A program made the position numbers and the translations under genes. 64,000 nucleotides of DNA from Paenibacillus prosopidis (GTDB lineage: Bacteria; Bacillota; Bacilli; Paenibacillales; Paenibacillaceae), in assembly GCF_003337375.1 (NCBI RefSeq), contig NZ_QPJD01000009.1:124001-188000 (forward strand), read 5' to 3'. Below are positions 9,583 to 18,496 of this stretch, one piece after another; position 1 is the first letter of the stretch; the number at the start of each line of letters is the position of its first letter. The notes beneath the pieces were generated by a model, which saw nothing but the letters and a program-made list of their open reading frames with translations, was not told the origin of the DNA and did not search any database.

Positions 9583-9840
9583 GTACAGGATTATCCCAAC
9601 CTTGAACATATTGATGGGGGATCCACGGACTCCGGGATCCCGGTTATTACAGCTATTTATTGAAGTGGAACATCTCGCATCTGTCCGAGATTTGGGATCC
9701 CCAACGACGCCGTCTACAACGGTTGGGCTTGGGGTCAAATGAAGGAAAAACGGAACTCGAAGGGGTAGTCGTAAGAAGATTCTCTGTAAGAACGAGAAAC
9801 GAAAATTTATATATAGAGTAATTTTTAAAGTTCCTCAACA
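9583..9840. other. Unassigned decayed stretch
   Basis: Between the SDR remnant and the second guanylyltransferase remnant. A short plus-strand run reads SHLSEIWDPQRRLQRLGLGSNEG but I cannot assign it to a family. No intact gene. Confidence 0.3.
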
Positions 9841-10160
9841 ACCAACTATTAAATCTGAAGGATCAAATGCTGCTTTTCCAAGATACCATTAAAAGTGATT
9901 CAATCTATGGGGTCATAAAGGATCAAGGTTCCGATTATGTATTCATTTTTATGCTATACCAATAGGGAACAGCGATTTTCGAGACGAAGAGCAGACCTGA
10001 GCAAAGGTTTTTAATTCTTTGTCTGCATGATGAAAAGTTTGCTTTTGGATAATTTGAATTTGCTGATTGTTATCACGGACGATGTAGTACTGTTTTGTCA
10101 TAAATCGCGGATGCAGGACATTCGACAGCTCTATTGTTGGATCACAAAGGATTTAAGTAG
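9841..10160 (+). pseudogene. Second mannose-1-phosphate guanylyltransferase remnant
   Basis: Two fragments of a manC-like gene survive. Around 9841-9900 the reading QLLNLKDQMLLFQDTIK matches the PKQFLS..LLQNTVKR region of the copy at 4.8 kb. From 10048 the reading DNLNLLIVITDDVVLFCHK then SRMQDIRQL matches that copy's NLLIVSTKDALLVCRKDRT-KDIKEL, and after a one-base shift it ends LLDHKGFK-stop, like LLDQKGYKKYL. Most of the gene between the fragments is lost. It shows that the GDP-mannose step was once duplicated in this locus. Confidence 0.6.
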
Positions 10161-10218
10161 TTTATTTGACCTGGTGGAAACTTATCTATGAGGTTAACGA
10201 TTATTGGAGGTATGCCGT

Positions 10219-12243
10219 ATGGAGCGCAGCGATTTAATCGATTCCCTTAACTTTTTTCTAAAACAGAAAACGAACCTTTTTTTAAACAATCCATCTAGTT
10301 GTTTGGAACTGCCCGTATTCGAACAATCCATAATATCCATCATTTTGGTTGTATATAACAAAGCTGAATATACTTTTCAATGTTTAGAGACGATCATGGC
10401 CTACGCGGACGTACCGTATGAAATCATTCTGATCGACAACGCTTCGACGGACGAAACATCCGTATTGTTAAACAAGATCAAACATGCGGTTGTGATCAAA
10501 AATAACGAGAACGTCTGGTTTATAAGGGGCTGCAACCAGGGAGCATTGGCGGCGTCCGGCAAATGGCTGCTTTTTTTGAACAACGACACCCAGATTACTC
10601 CGTCCTTGCTATCGAACCTTCTGGAAACCGCTCAATCCACCGATCGCTGCGGTGCTGTAGGGGGCAAACTCGTCTTTCCGAACGGAAAGCTCCAGGAAGC
10701 CGGAAGCGTGATCTGGAACGATGGTTCCTGCAGCGGATACGGCAGAGGGGACGATCCGTTGAAACCGGAATACTCCTATACCCGGGAGGTGGATTACTGT
10801 TCTGGCGCTTGTTTGTTGGTGAACAAAGAGCTGTTCATGCAGGCGGGAATGTTTGATGAACAGTACATGCCCGCCTATTATGAGGAGACCGATTTATGCA
10901 TGAAGCTTCGAAGTATGGGATATAAGGTCATGTATGACCCTTCGGCCATCATCATTCATTACGAGTTCGGCAGTTCCGAGTCCGATTCGGAACCGATAAA
11001 AATGCAAATTCGAAACCGGGAAAAATTTGTCGGTAAGTGGAAAGAGCATCTGTCTGCTTACTACTCGCATCTGACCGGGAACAGTCTGCTGACGAGGGAG
11101 CACGGCAGCGCCAAGAAGCTGCGCTTGCTGTTCGTCGAGGACCGTATACCGAATCCCGAACTCGGATCGGGTTTCCCCCGAAGCTATAAACTTTTGGAGC
11201 TTCTCTCCGAATACTGCCAGGTGACGTTGTTTCCCTTACAAATCCCGCAGAAAAGGGAGCAACCCTACACACGGCTCCTTCAGCGTAAAGGAATCGAAGT
11301 GTTATTTAATACGAAGGAGGAGAAGCTGGATTTCCGGCAGTTTTTCATCAGCCGCAAACATTATTACCATGCCGTTTGGATCAGCCGCCCGCACAATATG
11401 ATGGAAATCATCTTTGCGATCCGGATGATCGACCGCAATATAAAAGTTATTTATGATGCGGAAGCCTTGTTTTCGTTCAGAGAAATTCTGAAGCTTGAGC
11501 TGCAGGGGAACACCTTGACTAAGGAGGACAAAAATGAGTTAATCCAAAAAGAACTCGATATGATCGGCAGAGCGGATGAAATTGTGACCGTATCCGAAAA
11601 CGAGAAAGCATTACTTAACCAGTACGGAATCGATCGCGTAAACGTGCTGGGCCATTGCATGGAGAAAATACCGACTTTCAACAGCTTCGAGCAGCGTCAA
11701 GATATTTTGTTTGTCGGCGGATTTCTTGAATCCCCATCCCCGAATGAAGACGCGATGTTGTATTTTGTCCGCGAGATATACCCGATGATTCACCAGTTGA
11801 CGGGAGCCCGGCTTTGGATCGTGGGAACGAACAGGTTACCATCGATCCAGCAATTGTCATCGGATTCCATCACGGTAACCGGCCAGGTGGATCGGTTGTG
11901 GGATTATTTTAATCAATGCAGGGTAGCTATCGTTCCCACACGATACGCCGGAGGGATCCCGATCAAACTGCTGGAATGCCTGGCTCACGGACTGCCGCCC
12001 GTGGTTACGCCGCTAATCGCGAAGCAATTAAGTCTGGATGAGCAGGTAGTGCTTGTAGGAAACGATCCGGAGCAGTTTGCCCAACAAGTCGTCAGATGCT
12101 ATACAGATAAACAATTGTGGGAAAATCTTCGAAATAATGGGTTGAACTGGGTCGAACAAAAATACGGGCCGGAACAGTTCAAGGACGTCATAAGGGGAAT
12201 CGTTGAATCATTCGTTCCATCCGGGAGGGATATAAACGCATGA
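10219..12243 (+). CDS. Two-domain glycosyltransferase (GT2 + GT4)
   Basis: A 674-residue protein fusing two glycosyltransferases. Residues about 38-260 are a GT2 domain of rhamnosyltransferase type (SIILVVYNKAEY, LIDNASTDET, FLNNDTQI, then FDEQYMPAYYEETDLC). Residues about 295-670 are a GT4 domain (LFVEDRIPNPELGSGFPRSY, FVGGFLESPSPNEDA, GGIPIKLLECLAHGLPPV). I chose ATG 10219 because GGAGG lies 8 bases upstream; an earlier in-frame TTG at 10204 has no site. The stop overlaps the ATG of the following SDR remnant as ATGA, so the two were translationally coupled. It would add two successive sugars to a surface glycan, but its GDP-sugar supply genes here are broken. Confidence 0.85.
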   Translation: MERSDLIDSLNFFLKQKTNLFLNNPSSCLELPVFEQSIISIILVVYNKAEYTFQCLETIMAYADVPYEIILIDNASTDETSVLLNKIKHAVVIKNNENVWFIRGCNQGALAASGKWLLFLNNDTQITPSLLSNLLETAQSTDRCGAVGGKLVFPNGKLQEAGSVIWNDGSCSGYGRGDDPLKPEYSYTREVDYCSGACLLVNKELFMQAGMFDEQYMPAYYEETDLCMKLRSMGYKVMYDPSAIIIHYEFGSSESDSEPIKMQIRNREKFVGKWKEHLSAYYSHLTGNSLLTREHGSAKKLRLLFVEDRIPNPELGSGFPRSYKLLELLSEYCQVTLFPLQIPQKREQPYTRLLQRKGIEVLFNTKEEKLDFRQFFISRKHYYHAVWISRPHNMMEIIFAIRMIDRNIKVIYDAEALFSFREILKLELQGNTLTKEDKNELIQKELDMIGRADEIVTVSENEKALLNQYGIDRVNVLGHCMEKIPTFNSFEQRQDILFVGGFLESPSPNEDAMLYFVREIYPMIHQLTGARLWIVGTNRLPSIQQLSSDSITVTGQVDRLWDYFNQCRVAIVPTRYAGGIPIKLLECLAHGLPPVVTPLIAKQLSLDEQVVLVGNDPEQFAQQVVRCYTDKQLWENLRNNGLNWVEQKYGPEQFKDVIRGIVESFVPSGRDINA

Positions 12244-12720
12244 AACCTTGAAAGCCTTGAAAGCCTTGATCCCATTATCACCGGATTCGCAGGCAGTCAT
12301 CTCGCCGAATACCTTCTGTCTCGAGGAAGATGTGGATGTTTATGGAACTTAAAGGTTAAGAAGCCGGATGGATTATATGAGCAACCTCACGGGTGAAGTT
12401 GGCCTCGTCGAATGCGAATTGCTGCCCAAAGCTTCGTCATGACCTCCTGGAATTCACCACGGACACCCTAATCGGTCGGTCAGATGAACATCTTTTAGAA
12501 GACGTACGTAAGCTAGAGATCGAGAACAAAATTCAGATTGCCTGACCAGCGAGAAGTAAGGGGTCGTATACCTGGAAGAATCGCCGATCAAGGAACGAAC
12601 CCGCTGCGACCGTTAAGCCCGTATGCGGTGAGCAAGCTATCCCAGGACTTCCTAGACTACCAGTATCATCAAACGGGCTAAAGGCCGTTCTGACCCGAAC
12701 GTTCAATCATACGGGCTAGA
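12240..12720 (+). pseudogene. GDP-sugar SDR dehydratase/reductase, copy 2, degenerate
   Basis: Begins with an ATG overlapping the stop of the GT2-GT4 gene. Frames read in turn give ITGFAGSHLAEYLLSRG, VGLVECELL, ENKIQIA, VVYLEESPIKE..NPLRPLSPYAVSKLSQDFL, QYHQTG-type text, and RTFNHTG. The order and motifs match the remnant at 8.65 kb but the sequences differ clearly, so this is an older paralog rather than a recent duplicate. It is broken by many frameshifts and stops at about the midpoint of the gene. Confidence 0.7.
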
Positions 12721-12929
12721 CAACTCCCGAACTTTCGTACCATTTAATCGGGTTCGATCCGAACCGATGAAGGAAGTGCCCGCAACGGTTTTCACTGCTG
12801 AACTTGGATTTCTTGTAGAAGAGAAATATGTATCAATGGATTCCAAATCAACTGCAAAAAAAAGAGAATATGCAGCCAAGGGAGGTTCTGGGAAAGTAAC
12901 TTTCGCCAAGCGAGACAGCGCTGTTCGAT

Positions 12930-13091
12930 CCCAATGACCCAGAGGAAATCGCTTTGAAGATCCTGGAGGTTCTGAATGATACTCCCCGTTCGGAATTAAG
13001 AAGCAAAGCTGTGAAACAAGCTGAGAAGTTTTCTTGGGAGAAATGCGCAAGGTTGACGTTACAGGTTTTTTCCGAAATTGCGGTCCGATGA
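12930..13091 (+). pseudogene. C-terminal remnant of a GT4 glycosyltransferase
   Basis: One frame reads ALFDPNDPEEIALKILEVL, then SELRSKAVKQAEKFSWEKCA and a normal stop at 13091. This is the typical C-terminus of GT4 enzymes (LFDPxDPEEIA..I..L, then A..FSW..A). The bases between the SDR remnant and this point (12721-12929) hold no recognisable gene and are probably the eroded N-terminal part. Confidence 0.6.
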
Positions 13092-13137
13092 AGGACTTTC
13101 CCCGGTATTCCTCGGAGAGAGTCCTTTCGTTTTTTAA
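13091..13137 (+). terminator. Terminator after GT4 remnant
   Basis: AAGGACT (13091-13097) pairs with AGTCCTT (13120-13126), with further CCCCGG/CCTCGG-type pairing inside, followed by a run of T. It separates the plus-strand glycan remnants from the convergent GT2 gene. Confidence 0.65.
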
Positions 13138-14366
13138 AACCGGTATTTCCTTAATTTTCTTGCAAGCTGCTCAATATGCTCTTCATGAAATACGGCCACA
13201 TCCTTGATTTCAGGCAATTGTCCCTGATTTTTGTGGGAATAACAAACCCCGTCGACGACAACGAAGCGAGAATGAAGATGACTTCGTATGATGGTTTCGC
13301 CGCAATAAAGGATCAAATCAAAATGAGTTTGCGCAAACAGGTCGAGACGGTTTGTGATATAAAATGAGGGTCCGACCTTGCGAATGCCATTTATAAGTCT
13401 GCCGTTAAACTTATAAATATGTGCTATAACCAAATAGTCATCTTGAGCAGCCAACGTACTCGTTAGATACTGCCAGCGTTGTTTGATGACGGGCCAATCT
13501 TTTTCACCTAATACGAGAATACTCGTTTTATCTGCTGCTTGGACGACCTTTTGGGCTATTGCCTGAGGTTCGAACGTATCGAAAATTGTCGCCGGTGTTT
13601 TCAGGTGCCACGTTTTTCCCCATTTTCGCTCAAAGTAAGATTTATTTTTATTCCATAATGAACGGTACTCGTCGTCTTTTAGCTGCTTGATGGTGACACT
13701 CCCGTGGTGATAAACGAAAGCATCTTCAATGATGGCCATACCGTATCCGGCTTGTTTAACTCTTTCGCAGTAATCGTTATCCTCAAACATACCGGCCCCA
13801 TAATTGGCATCAAGGTCTCCCACCTTCTCATACACTTCCCGTTTAATGGCCACGCAGAAAAAGACTAAGAAATCGGTGTAGCGCCAGCGTCCTTTATAAA
13901 ATTGATCAAAGTCGGCTAACCAATCGGGATCCGCACCTCGTGCAGAATCGCCGATAAAATGGTCGAGCCTCTGGTCGTTTCCGGCATAATTCGTCATGGG
14001 GCCAGCCATTCCGAGATCGGGATTATCCATAAGCGGCCCGATTAATCGGGAGATCCATCCTGGCGTAACGATCGTATCGTTATTCAATAGAATTAGGATG
14101 TCACCTGTTGCGGCCTTGCATCCAATCGTATTCCCGCGGGAAAAACCTGTATTTACCGGAGAAAAAATAACTTTGATGTTCGAGCTGCTGATTTCAGACA
14201 GTCTTTGTTTCGTTTCATCGGATGAGGCGTTATCAACAATAATAATTTCAACATGAGGATAATCGTTATCGTTTAATAAGCTATCTAAGCATTGCTTGGT
14301 ATACCTCCAACGATTATGCGTAATTACGATAATACTGACTTTTGGAAACAGACCGCTTTCTTCCAA
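13134..14366 (-). CDS. Glycosyltransferase family 2
   Basis: A 410-residue intact GT2 enzyme: SIIVITHNRWRYT from residue 10, IIIVDNASSDETK, PVNTGFSRGN, ILLNNDTIVTPG (DXD-type) and an acceptor-side GAGMFEDNDYCERVKQAGYG. The last 120 residues form an extra domain with ILVLGEKDWPVIKQRWQYL of unknown function. Probably adds a sugar in envelope or spore glycan assembly. It faces the decayed plus-strand glycan genes and is divergent from phoX. No ribosome binding site of high quality is visible before the ATG. Confidence 0.8.
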   Translation of the reverse strand: MEESGLFPKVSIIVITHNRWRYTKQCLDSLLNDNDYPHVEIIIVDNASSDETKQRLSEISSSNIKVIFSPVNTGFSRGNTIGCKAATGDILILLNNDTIVTPGWISRLIGPLMDNPDLGMAGPMTNYAGNDQRLDHFIGDSARGADPDWLADFDQFYKGRWRYTDFLVFFCVAIKREVYEKVGDLDANYGAGMFEDNDYCERVKQAGYGMAIIEDAFVYHHGSVTIKQLKDDEYRSLWNKNKSYFERKWGKTWHLKTPATIFDTFEPQAIAQKVVQAADKTSILVLGEKDWPVIKQRWQYLTSTLAAQDDYLVIAHIYKFNGRLINGIRKVGPSFYITNRLDLFAQTHFDLILYCGETIIRSHLHSRFVVVDGVCYSHKNQGQLPEIKDVAVFHEEHIEQLARKLRKYRF

Positions 14367-14412
14367 AAAGAACCATCCCCTTCATTTACATGGTATGAGT
14401 GAATACAAAGCC

Positions 14413-14440
14413 GGTTCTATTTATTGAATAGAACCTTTTT
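14413..14440 (+). terminator. Terminator-like hairpin upstream of phoX
   Basis: GGTTCTAT (14413-14420) and ATAGAACC (14428-14435) flank a 7-base loop and are followed by TTTTT. It is oriented for plus-strand transcription, although no plus-strand gene lies directly upstream, and it abuts the Pho-box repeats. It may insulate phoX from read-through. Confidence 0.5.
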
Positions 14441-14476
14441 ACACGAACTACATATTGGGCTGACATTGGGTTTACA
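14438..14476 (+). promoter_or_regulatory. Pho-box repeats (PhoP site) upstream of phoX
   Basis: Four TT-N-ACA-like hexamers in a row: TTTACA at 14438, ACTACA at 14447, CTGACA at 14460 and TTTACA at 14471, with spacers of 3, 7 and 5 bases. This fits the PhoP binding rule in Bacillus (TT[ATC]ACA repeats 5 plus or minus 2 bases apart). A possible -10 TATGCT follows at about 14486. It predicts induction by phosphate starvation. Confidence 0.6.
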
Positions 14477-14529
14477 CTCATCGAATATGCTTGTCCTCGA
14501 AGGCAACTTAAAATCGGGGAGTGGACACT

Positions 14530-16206
14530 TTGAATAAGAACATGGATCGTAAAACGTTTCTTTCTTTTCTAGGAACCGGGGCAGCCGCTTTAGCTGCAGC
14601 ATCCGCAGGGTTAGGCACTTTGGATGGAAAAGCTTCCGCAATGTCATCAACGGCCGACCACCTGTTTGGTTTCAAAACAAACAAAGTCAGCGGATACTTT
14701 AATCCGATTCAACCTTCTAAAGAAGACAAGCTGGTTCTTCCGAAAAACTTCAAATATGATGTTGTCGCGGCTTTTGATGATGTTATAAACAAAGCTGGTG
14801 AAAAATTCGGTCAAGGAGCCGACTATAACGCTTACTTTCCTATCAATGGATCAAACACGCGCGGATTGCTTGTAACGAATCATGAATACACAAATATCTT
14901 CTCTTTGGGTCCAATTGTTGACGGTAAAATGACAGCAGACCAGATTCAAAAAGATCTCTACTATCAGGGAATGTCCGTAATTGAGGTATACCGTGACGAG
15001 AACGGGACTTGGAAAATGGACACATCTTCTAAATATGCCCGCCGAATTAATGGAATGACAAAATTTGATATTACAGGTCCAGCAAAAGGAACTGCTGCGC
15101 TTGGTAACGCGACGACTGCTACTGGTACATTTGCAAATTGTTCCGGGGGCGTGACGTTGTGGAACACGGTACTTTCATGCGAAGAGAACTTTGCTGAAAC
15201 TGCAGCAAACGCTAAATTGCCTGAAACGCATTACGGCTGGGTAGTTGAAGTTGATCCTTTTGACAAGTCTTTCCTTAAAAAGCATACTGCTCTTGGCCGC
15301 TTTAATCACGAGAATACCGCAATGGGTATTGCAGCAGATGGCCGCGTTGTCGTGTATATGGGCGACGACAAGAAAGACGCTTGCGTCTATAAATTCGTAA
15401 GCAAAGGCAAATATGATAAATTAAAAGGCCGTTCCAACTCCGCTTTGCTTGAAGAAGGAACGCTGTATGTTGCGAACCTGAAATCGGGTAAATGGCTGCC
15501 GGTTACTTTAGAAGAAGTGACTAAGGTGCTAAATAACGAGAAATTTAAAAACCCATACGGGGTTTCAGCTAAAAAAGAAGATCTTATTAAGAAGTTCAAG
15601 TCACAAGCTGACGTTGTAACTAACTGCCATGAAGCAGCACTGCTCGTGGGAGGAACACCGACTGACCGTCCGGAGGATGTTGAAATCTCTCCATTTGATA
15701 ATACAGTCTTCATCTGTCATACGAATAACGATATCCATGGCAACATCCATGGTCATATCACTCGCATCTTCGAAGCCGGCAATGATTTGGGCTCGGTTGA
15801 GTTTGACTTTGAGATCTTTGCAGCCGGGGGCAGACAGTCCGGATTCAGTTCCCCTGATAACTTGGCGTTCGATTCGAACGGCCATCTGTGGGTAGTGACA
15901 GATATTTCTAGCAGCAGCCAGAATAAAGGCGTTCACAAATCTTTCATGAATAATGGCCTGTTCGTTATTCCGACGAGTGGAGCTGACCAAGCGAAGGCAC
16001 TGCAATTTGCTTCCGGCCCTAACGATAGCGAATTGACCGGCCCGTTCTTTACACCTGATGAGCAGACACTATTCCTGTCCGTTCAGCATCCGGGTGAGAA
16101 CACAACGGATCTGAACAATCCGACAAGCACTTGGCCACATCGTCCTGGCGATAAAAAAGCACGCTGCGGCGTCGTAGCGATTAGCGGATTTAAACTGGGT
16201 AACTAA
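14530..16206 (+). CDS. phoX: Secreted alkaline phosphatase PhoX (DUF839)
   Basis: A 558-residue protein from TTG 14530 (GGGGAGTGG just upstream; in-frame GTG 14521 and ATG 14542 are alternatives). The N-terminus is a Tat-type signal, DRKTFLSFLGTGAAALAAASAGL, with an RK in place of RR. The body matches PhoX/DUF839 proteins: NHEYTN, TPWGTVLSCEE-like WNTVLSCEENFAE, GRFNHENTAMG, YMGDDKKDACVYKFVS, RPEDVEISPFDNTVFICHTNN, and SPDNLAFDSNGHLWV. PhoX is a calcium/iron-dependent phosphatase folded in the cytoplasm and exported by Tat. The tatA and tatC genes directly downstream and the Pho-box upstream support a phosphate-scavenging export unit. Confidence 0.85.
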   Translation: MNKNMDRKTFLSFLGTGAAALAAASAGLGTLDGKASAMSSTADHLFGFKTNKVSGYFNPIQPSKEDKLVLPKNFKYDVVAAFDDVINKAGEKFGQGADYNAYFPINGSNTRGLLVTNHEYTNIFSLGPIVDGKMTADQIQKDLYYQGMSVIEVYRDENGTWKMDTSSKYARRINGMTKFDITGPAKGTAALGNATTATGTFANCSGGVTLWNTVLSCEENFAETAANAKLPETHYGWVVEVDPFDKSFLKKHTALGRFNHENTAMGIAADGRVVVYMGDDKKDACVYKFVSKGKYDKLKGRSNSALLEEGTLYVANLKSGKWLPVTLEEVTKVLNNEKFKNPYGVSAKKEDLIKKFKSQADVVTNCHEAALLVGGTPTDRPEDVEISPFDNTVFICHTNNDIHGNIHGHITRIFEAGNDLGSVEFDFEIFAAGGRQSGFSSPDNLAFDSNGHLWVVTDISSSSQNKGVHKSFMNNGLFVIPTSGADQAKALQFASGPNDSELTGPFFTPDEQTLFLSVQHPGENTTDLNNPTSTWPHRPGDKKARCGVVAISGFKLGN

Positions 16207-16222
16207 AACTTATTCTTATTAT

Positions 16223-16247
16223 CAGCCACGGATTATCTCCGTGGCTG
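16223..16247 (+). promoter_or_regulatory. Intra-operon hairpin between phoX and tatA
   Basis: CAGCCACGG (16223-16231) pairs perfectly with CCGTGGCTG (16239-16247) around a 7-base loop. There is no T-run after it, so it is more likely an RNA-processing or stability element, or a leaky terminator, that lowers tatAC relative to phoX. Confidence 0.5.
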
Positions 16248-16274
16248 AATACTATCCTCTAGGAGATGATGATT

Positions 16275-16490
16275 ATGCCTTTCGGTAACATTGGAATTGG
16301 TGGTTTGGTGTTGATTCTTATCATTGCCCTAATTATTTTTGGACCATCTAAGCTGCCGGAACTCGGTAGAGCTTTTGGACGTACGTTAAGTGAATTTAAA
16401 GGCGCTACACGCGGTCTTGTAAATGGCGAGGACGAGGAGAAGAAGAAAGAAGCTGAGACGGGACAGGAAAGCGTCCTTCCAAATAAGTAA
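16275..16490 (+). CDS. tatA: Sec-independent translocase protein TatA
   Basis: A 71-residue TatA: one N-terminal membrane helix ([12 protein letters not shown]), the [21 protein letters not shown] hinge and amphipathic helix, and a charged acidic/basic tail. It oligomerises to form the protein-conducting part of the Tat pathway. ATG 16275 is preferred because AGGAG lies 9 bases upstream; ATGs at 16266 and 16269 are too close to it. The gene ends one base before the tatC ATG. Confidence 0.92.
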   Translation: MPFGNIGIGGLVLILIIALIIFGPSKLPELGRAFGRTLSEFKGATRGLVNGEDEEKKKEAETGQESVLPNK

Positions 16491-16491
16491 T

Positions 16492-17229
16492 ATGAAAAAT
16501 CAAAACGAACAAAATTTACTTGGACATTTGGAGGAAATGAGGGCTCGTATCATACGTACCCTCATCGCTTTCTTGGTAGCCATGGTAGCGGCATTCATTT
16601 ACGTACGTGATATTTATCAGTGGCTGGTAAGAGATATCGATCAAAAACTGGTCGTACTTGGTCCATCGGATGTAATGTGGGTGTATGTTATGATAGCAGG
16701 TGTGGTCGCTATCGCGGTAACACTGCCGGTTGCCGCTTATCAAACATGGAAATTTGTTCAGCCCGCAGTGCCGGAACAGGCTCAACGAGCTACTTTGCTT
16801 TTTATACCAAGCATCACTTTTTTATTTTTGATTGGCATATTTTTTGGTTACTTTGTTTTATTTCCGATGGTTCTTCATTTTATGAATGAGATGGCTGCGA
16901 ATGATTTTGCCACCATGTATACAGCCGAAAAATATTTTACCTTTATGATCCATATGACTGTCCCGTTTGGCCTATTGTTTGAAATGCCGGCGGTTGTTAT
17001 GTTCCTTACGAAACTCGGGATTTTGAACCCGCACCGTTTAGCAAAGGCACGTAAACTGGCTTACTTTCTTCTTGTTATTGTAGCGGTCACAATCACCCCG
17101 CCGGATATCCTGTCCGATGTAATTGTAATCATACCGCTTTTCTTGCTATATGAAATTAGCATTACGATTTCGAAAATCGTATACCGCAATCAACTTAAAA
17201 TGCAAAATGAGCTTAATGCGAATGCTTAA
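16492..17229 (+). CDS. tatC: Sec-independent translocase protein TatC
   Basis: A 245-residue TatC with six membrane helices. Family motifs seen: HLEEMRARI at residues 11-19, the WKFVQPAVPEQAQ loop, FGLLFEMPAVV, and AKARKLAYFLLVIVAVTITPPD. TatC recognises twin-arginine signals. The ATG starts one base after the tatA stop; a longer in-frame reading upstream overlaps tatA and is not a likely start. Gene order phoX-tatA-tatC mirrors the dedicated phosphatase/Tat units of other Bacillales. Confidence 0.92.
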   Translation: MKNQNEQNLLGHLEEMRARIIRTLIAFLVAMVAAFIYVRDIYQWLVRDIDQKLVVLGPSDVMWVYVMIAGVVAIAVTLPVAAYQTWKFVQPAVPEQAQRATLLFIPSITFLFLIGIFFGYFVLFPMVLHFMNEMAANDFATMYTAEKYFTFMIHMTVPFGLLFEMPAVVMFLTKLGILNPHRLAKARKLAYFLLVIVAVTITPPDILSDVIVIIPLFLLYEISITISKIVYRNQLKMQNELNANA

Positions 17230-17257
17230 TCAGAATGAACTTAAATGAGAAGTAAGG

Positions 17258-17282
17258 GGGTCACGGAGGTGACCCTCTTTTC
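17258..17282 (+). terminator. Terminator after tatC
   Basis: GGGTCAC (17258-17264) and GTGACCC (17269-17275) with a GGAG loop, followed by TCTTTTCTGTTT. Confidence 0.75.
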
Positions 17283-17416
17283 TGTTTGGATAGGGGATTA
17301 ATTTTTTTAGCTATTCATGAATGACCTTCTAAAAAAAAAATCAATAGCGTAACAAATCCTCATTGATTACGTCTAAATAACATTACAAGAACAAATTAAG
17401 GAAAAGGAGTTAATAC

Positions 17417-18019
17417 ATGAAAAAAATCCTTGTATCAACGTTGTTTTTGAGTTTGTTTTTAATACTGGGCTGTCAGAAAGAGAACAATGAAGTCTTATAC
17501 ACAACATTACCTGAGGAAGCCGAGAATAACATAGAGCAAATACAAGAAGACAATAACGTCGAGCAAACTCAAGTCGACGAATTTACAATAAATTTTAAAG
17601 GCAAACTTATTTCACTCCACGATTGGGATAACGAAGTTGATTTAGATCAAGTTTTTGGCAAACCTCTTTCTCAAGATATTGTAGAACTAGCAGATAGTTT
17701 TACAGGTTCACTATTAAAAAAAATTAAGTACGATGGACTTGAAATGGAGTTATTCTCCCCCCTGGGTAACGGTAAAAATTTTTGGATAATGACAATGAAT
17801 ATTTCTAAAACAGGCTATACAACCTCAAAGGGAATAGAGTTGGGTAGTACAGATCAAGAGGTTAAAGACGCTTATCCAGATATAAAAATTGCTAAAGATG
17901 GAAGAACAGTACCCAATAATTTTGCATACGAAATTAACGACGATCAATATAACTACTTACAATTTGAGATAAAAGATGGCTTAGTAACGCAAATTAAGAT
18001 TTTTCATTTAATCCCTTAG
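17417..18019 (+). CDS. Putative lipoprotein
   Basis: A 200-residue protein with a lipoprotein signal peptide (MKKILVSTLFLSLFLILGC, lipobox ILGC, cysteine 19). The mature part starts with an acidic, glutamine-rich linker, then a folded region with FKGKLISLHDWDNEVDLDQVF and GIELGSTDQEVKDAYP, a pattern found in many uncharacterised Bacillales lipoproteins. No function can be assigned. AGGAG lies 7 bases before the ATG. Codon use is more A/T-rich than the tat genes. Confidence 0.75.
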   Translation: MKKILVSTLFLSLFLILGCQKENNEVLYTTLPEEAENNIEQIQEDNNVEQTQVDEFTINFKGKLISLHDWDNEVDLDQVFGKPLSQDIVELADSFTGSLLKKIKYDGLEMELFSPLGNGKNFWIMTMNISKTGYTTSKGIELGSTDQEVKDAYPDIKIAKDGRTVPNNFAYEINDDQYNYLQFEIKDGLVTQIKIFHLIP

Positions 18020-18076
18020 TTGAACTTCTACTAATGGAGAATTGAAACTTAGATATTATGAATTTACCTGAGGTGA

Positions 18077-18496
18077 GTGGCAATTATTAAATCATGGTTC
18101 TTCATTTTAATATTAATTATTTTGTTTGGTGGACTCCTCGGCTGCAATGCGGTGAAAGAAAAAGAGATATTGAATATTAGATTGGAATGTGCTGATTTGT
18201 GCAAACAGATGGAGAAGCCTCCTTTTACAGAAAAAACTTTTGAAGATACTGATGAAATAAAAACCTTTGTTAAGGCGATAAACAAGGCAAAGAAGATGAA
18301 CGGTGAACTTGATTATGGTGTGTTGTTTCTAATGCATATCTCATTTAAAGACGGCTCGCAAAAGAAATATGTCTTAAACATCACGAAAGAAGAAGGGGGA
18401 ACTGGTTTACTTGTAGATACAGCAGATAGCGGACAAGGCTACGAGATACCTGAAGGTCTTCATAATGAGTTAAGTAAAATCATTTATACTTCGTAG
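18077..18496 (+). CDS. Putative small lipoprotein
   Basis: A 139-residue protein starting at GTG 18077 (GAGG upstream) with a lipoprotein signal (ILILIILFGGLLGC, lipobox LLGC). The mature domain contains KTFVKAINKAKKMNGELDYG and a beta-rich C-terminus (YVLNITKEEGGTGLLVD). It resembles small uncharacterised lipoproteins of Bacillales; function unknown. Lies 57 bases after the previous lipoprotein gene and may be co-transcribed. Confidence 0.65.
   Translation: MAIIKSWFFILILIILFGGLLGCNAVKEKEILNIRLECADLCKQMEKPPFTEKTFEDTDEIKTFVKAINKAKKMNGELDYGVLFLMHISFKDGSQKKYVLNITKEEGGTGLLVDTADSGQGYEIPEGLHNELSKIIYTS

Noticed and set aside
14413..14440. Terminator of the GT2 gene at 13134-14366
   Set aside because: That gene is on the minus strand and this hairpin is on its 5' side with the T-run in the plus direction, so it cannot end that gene.
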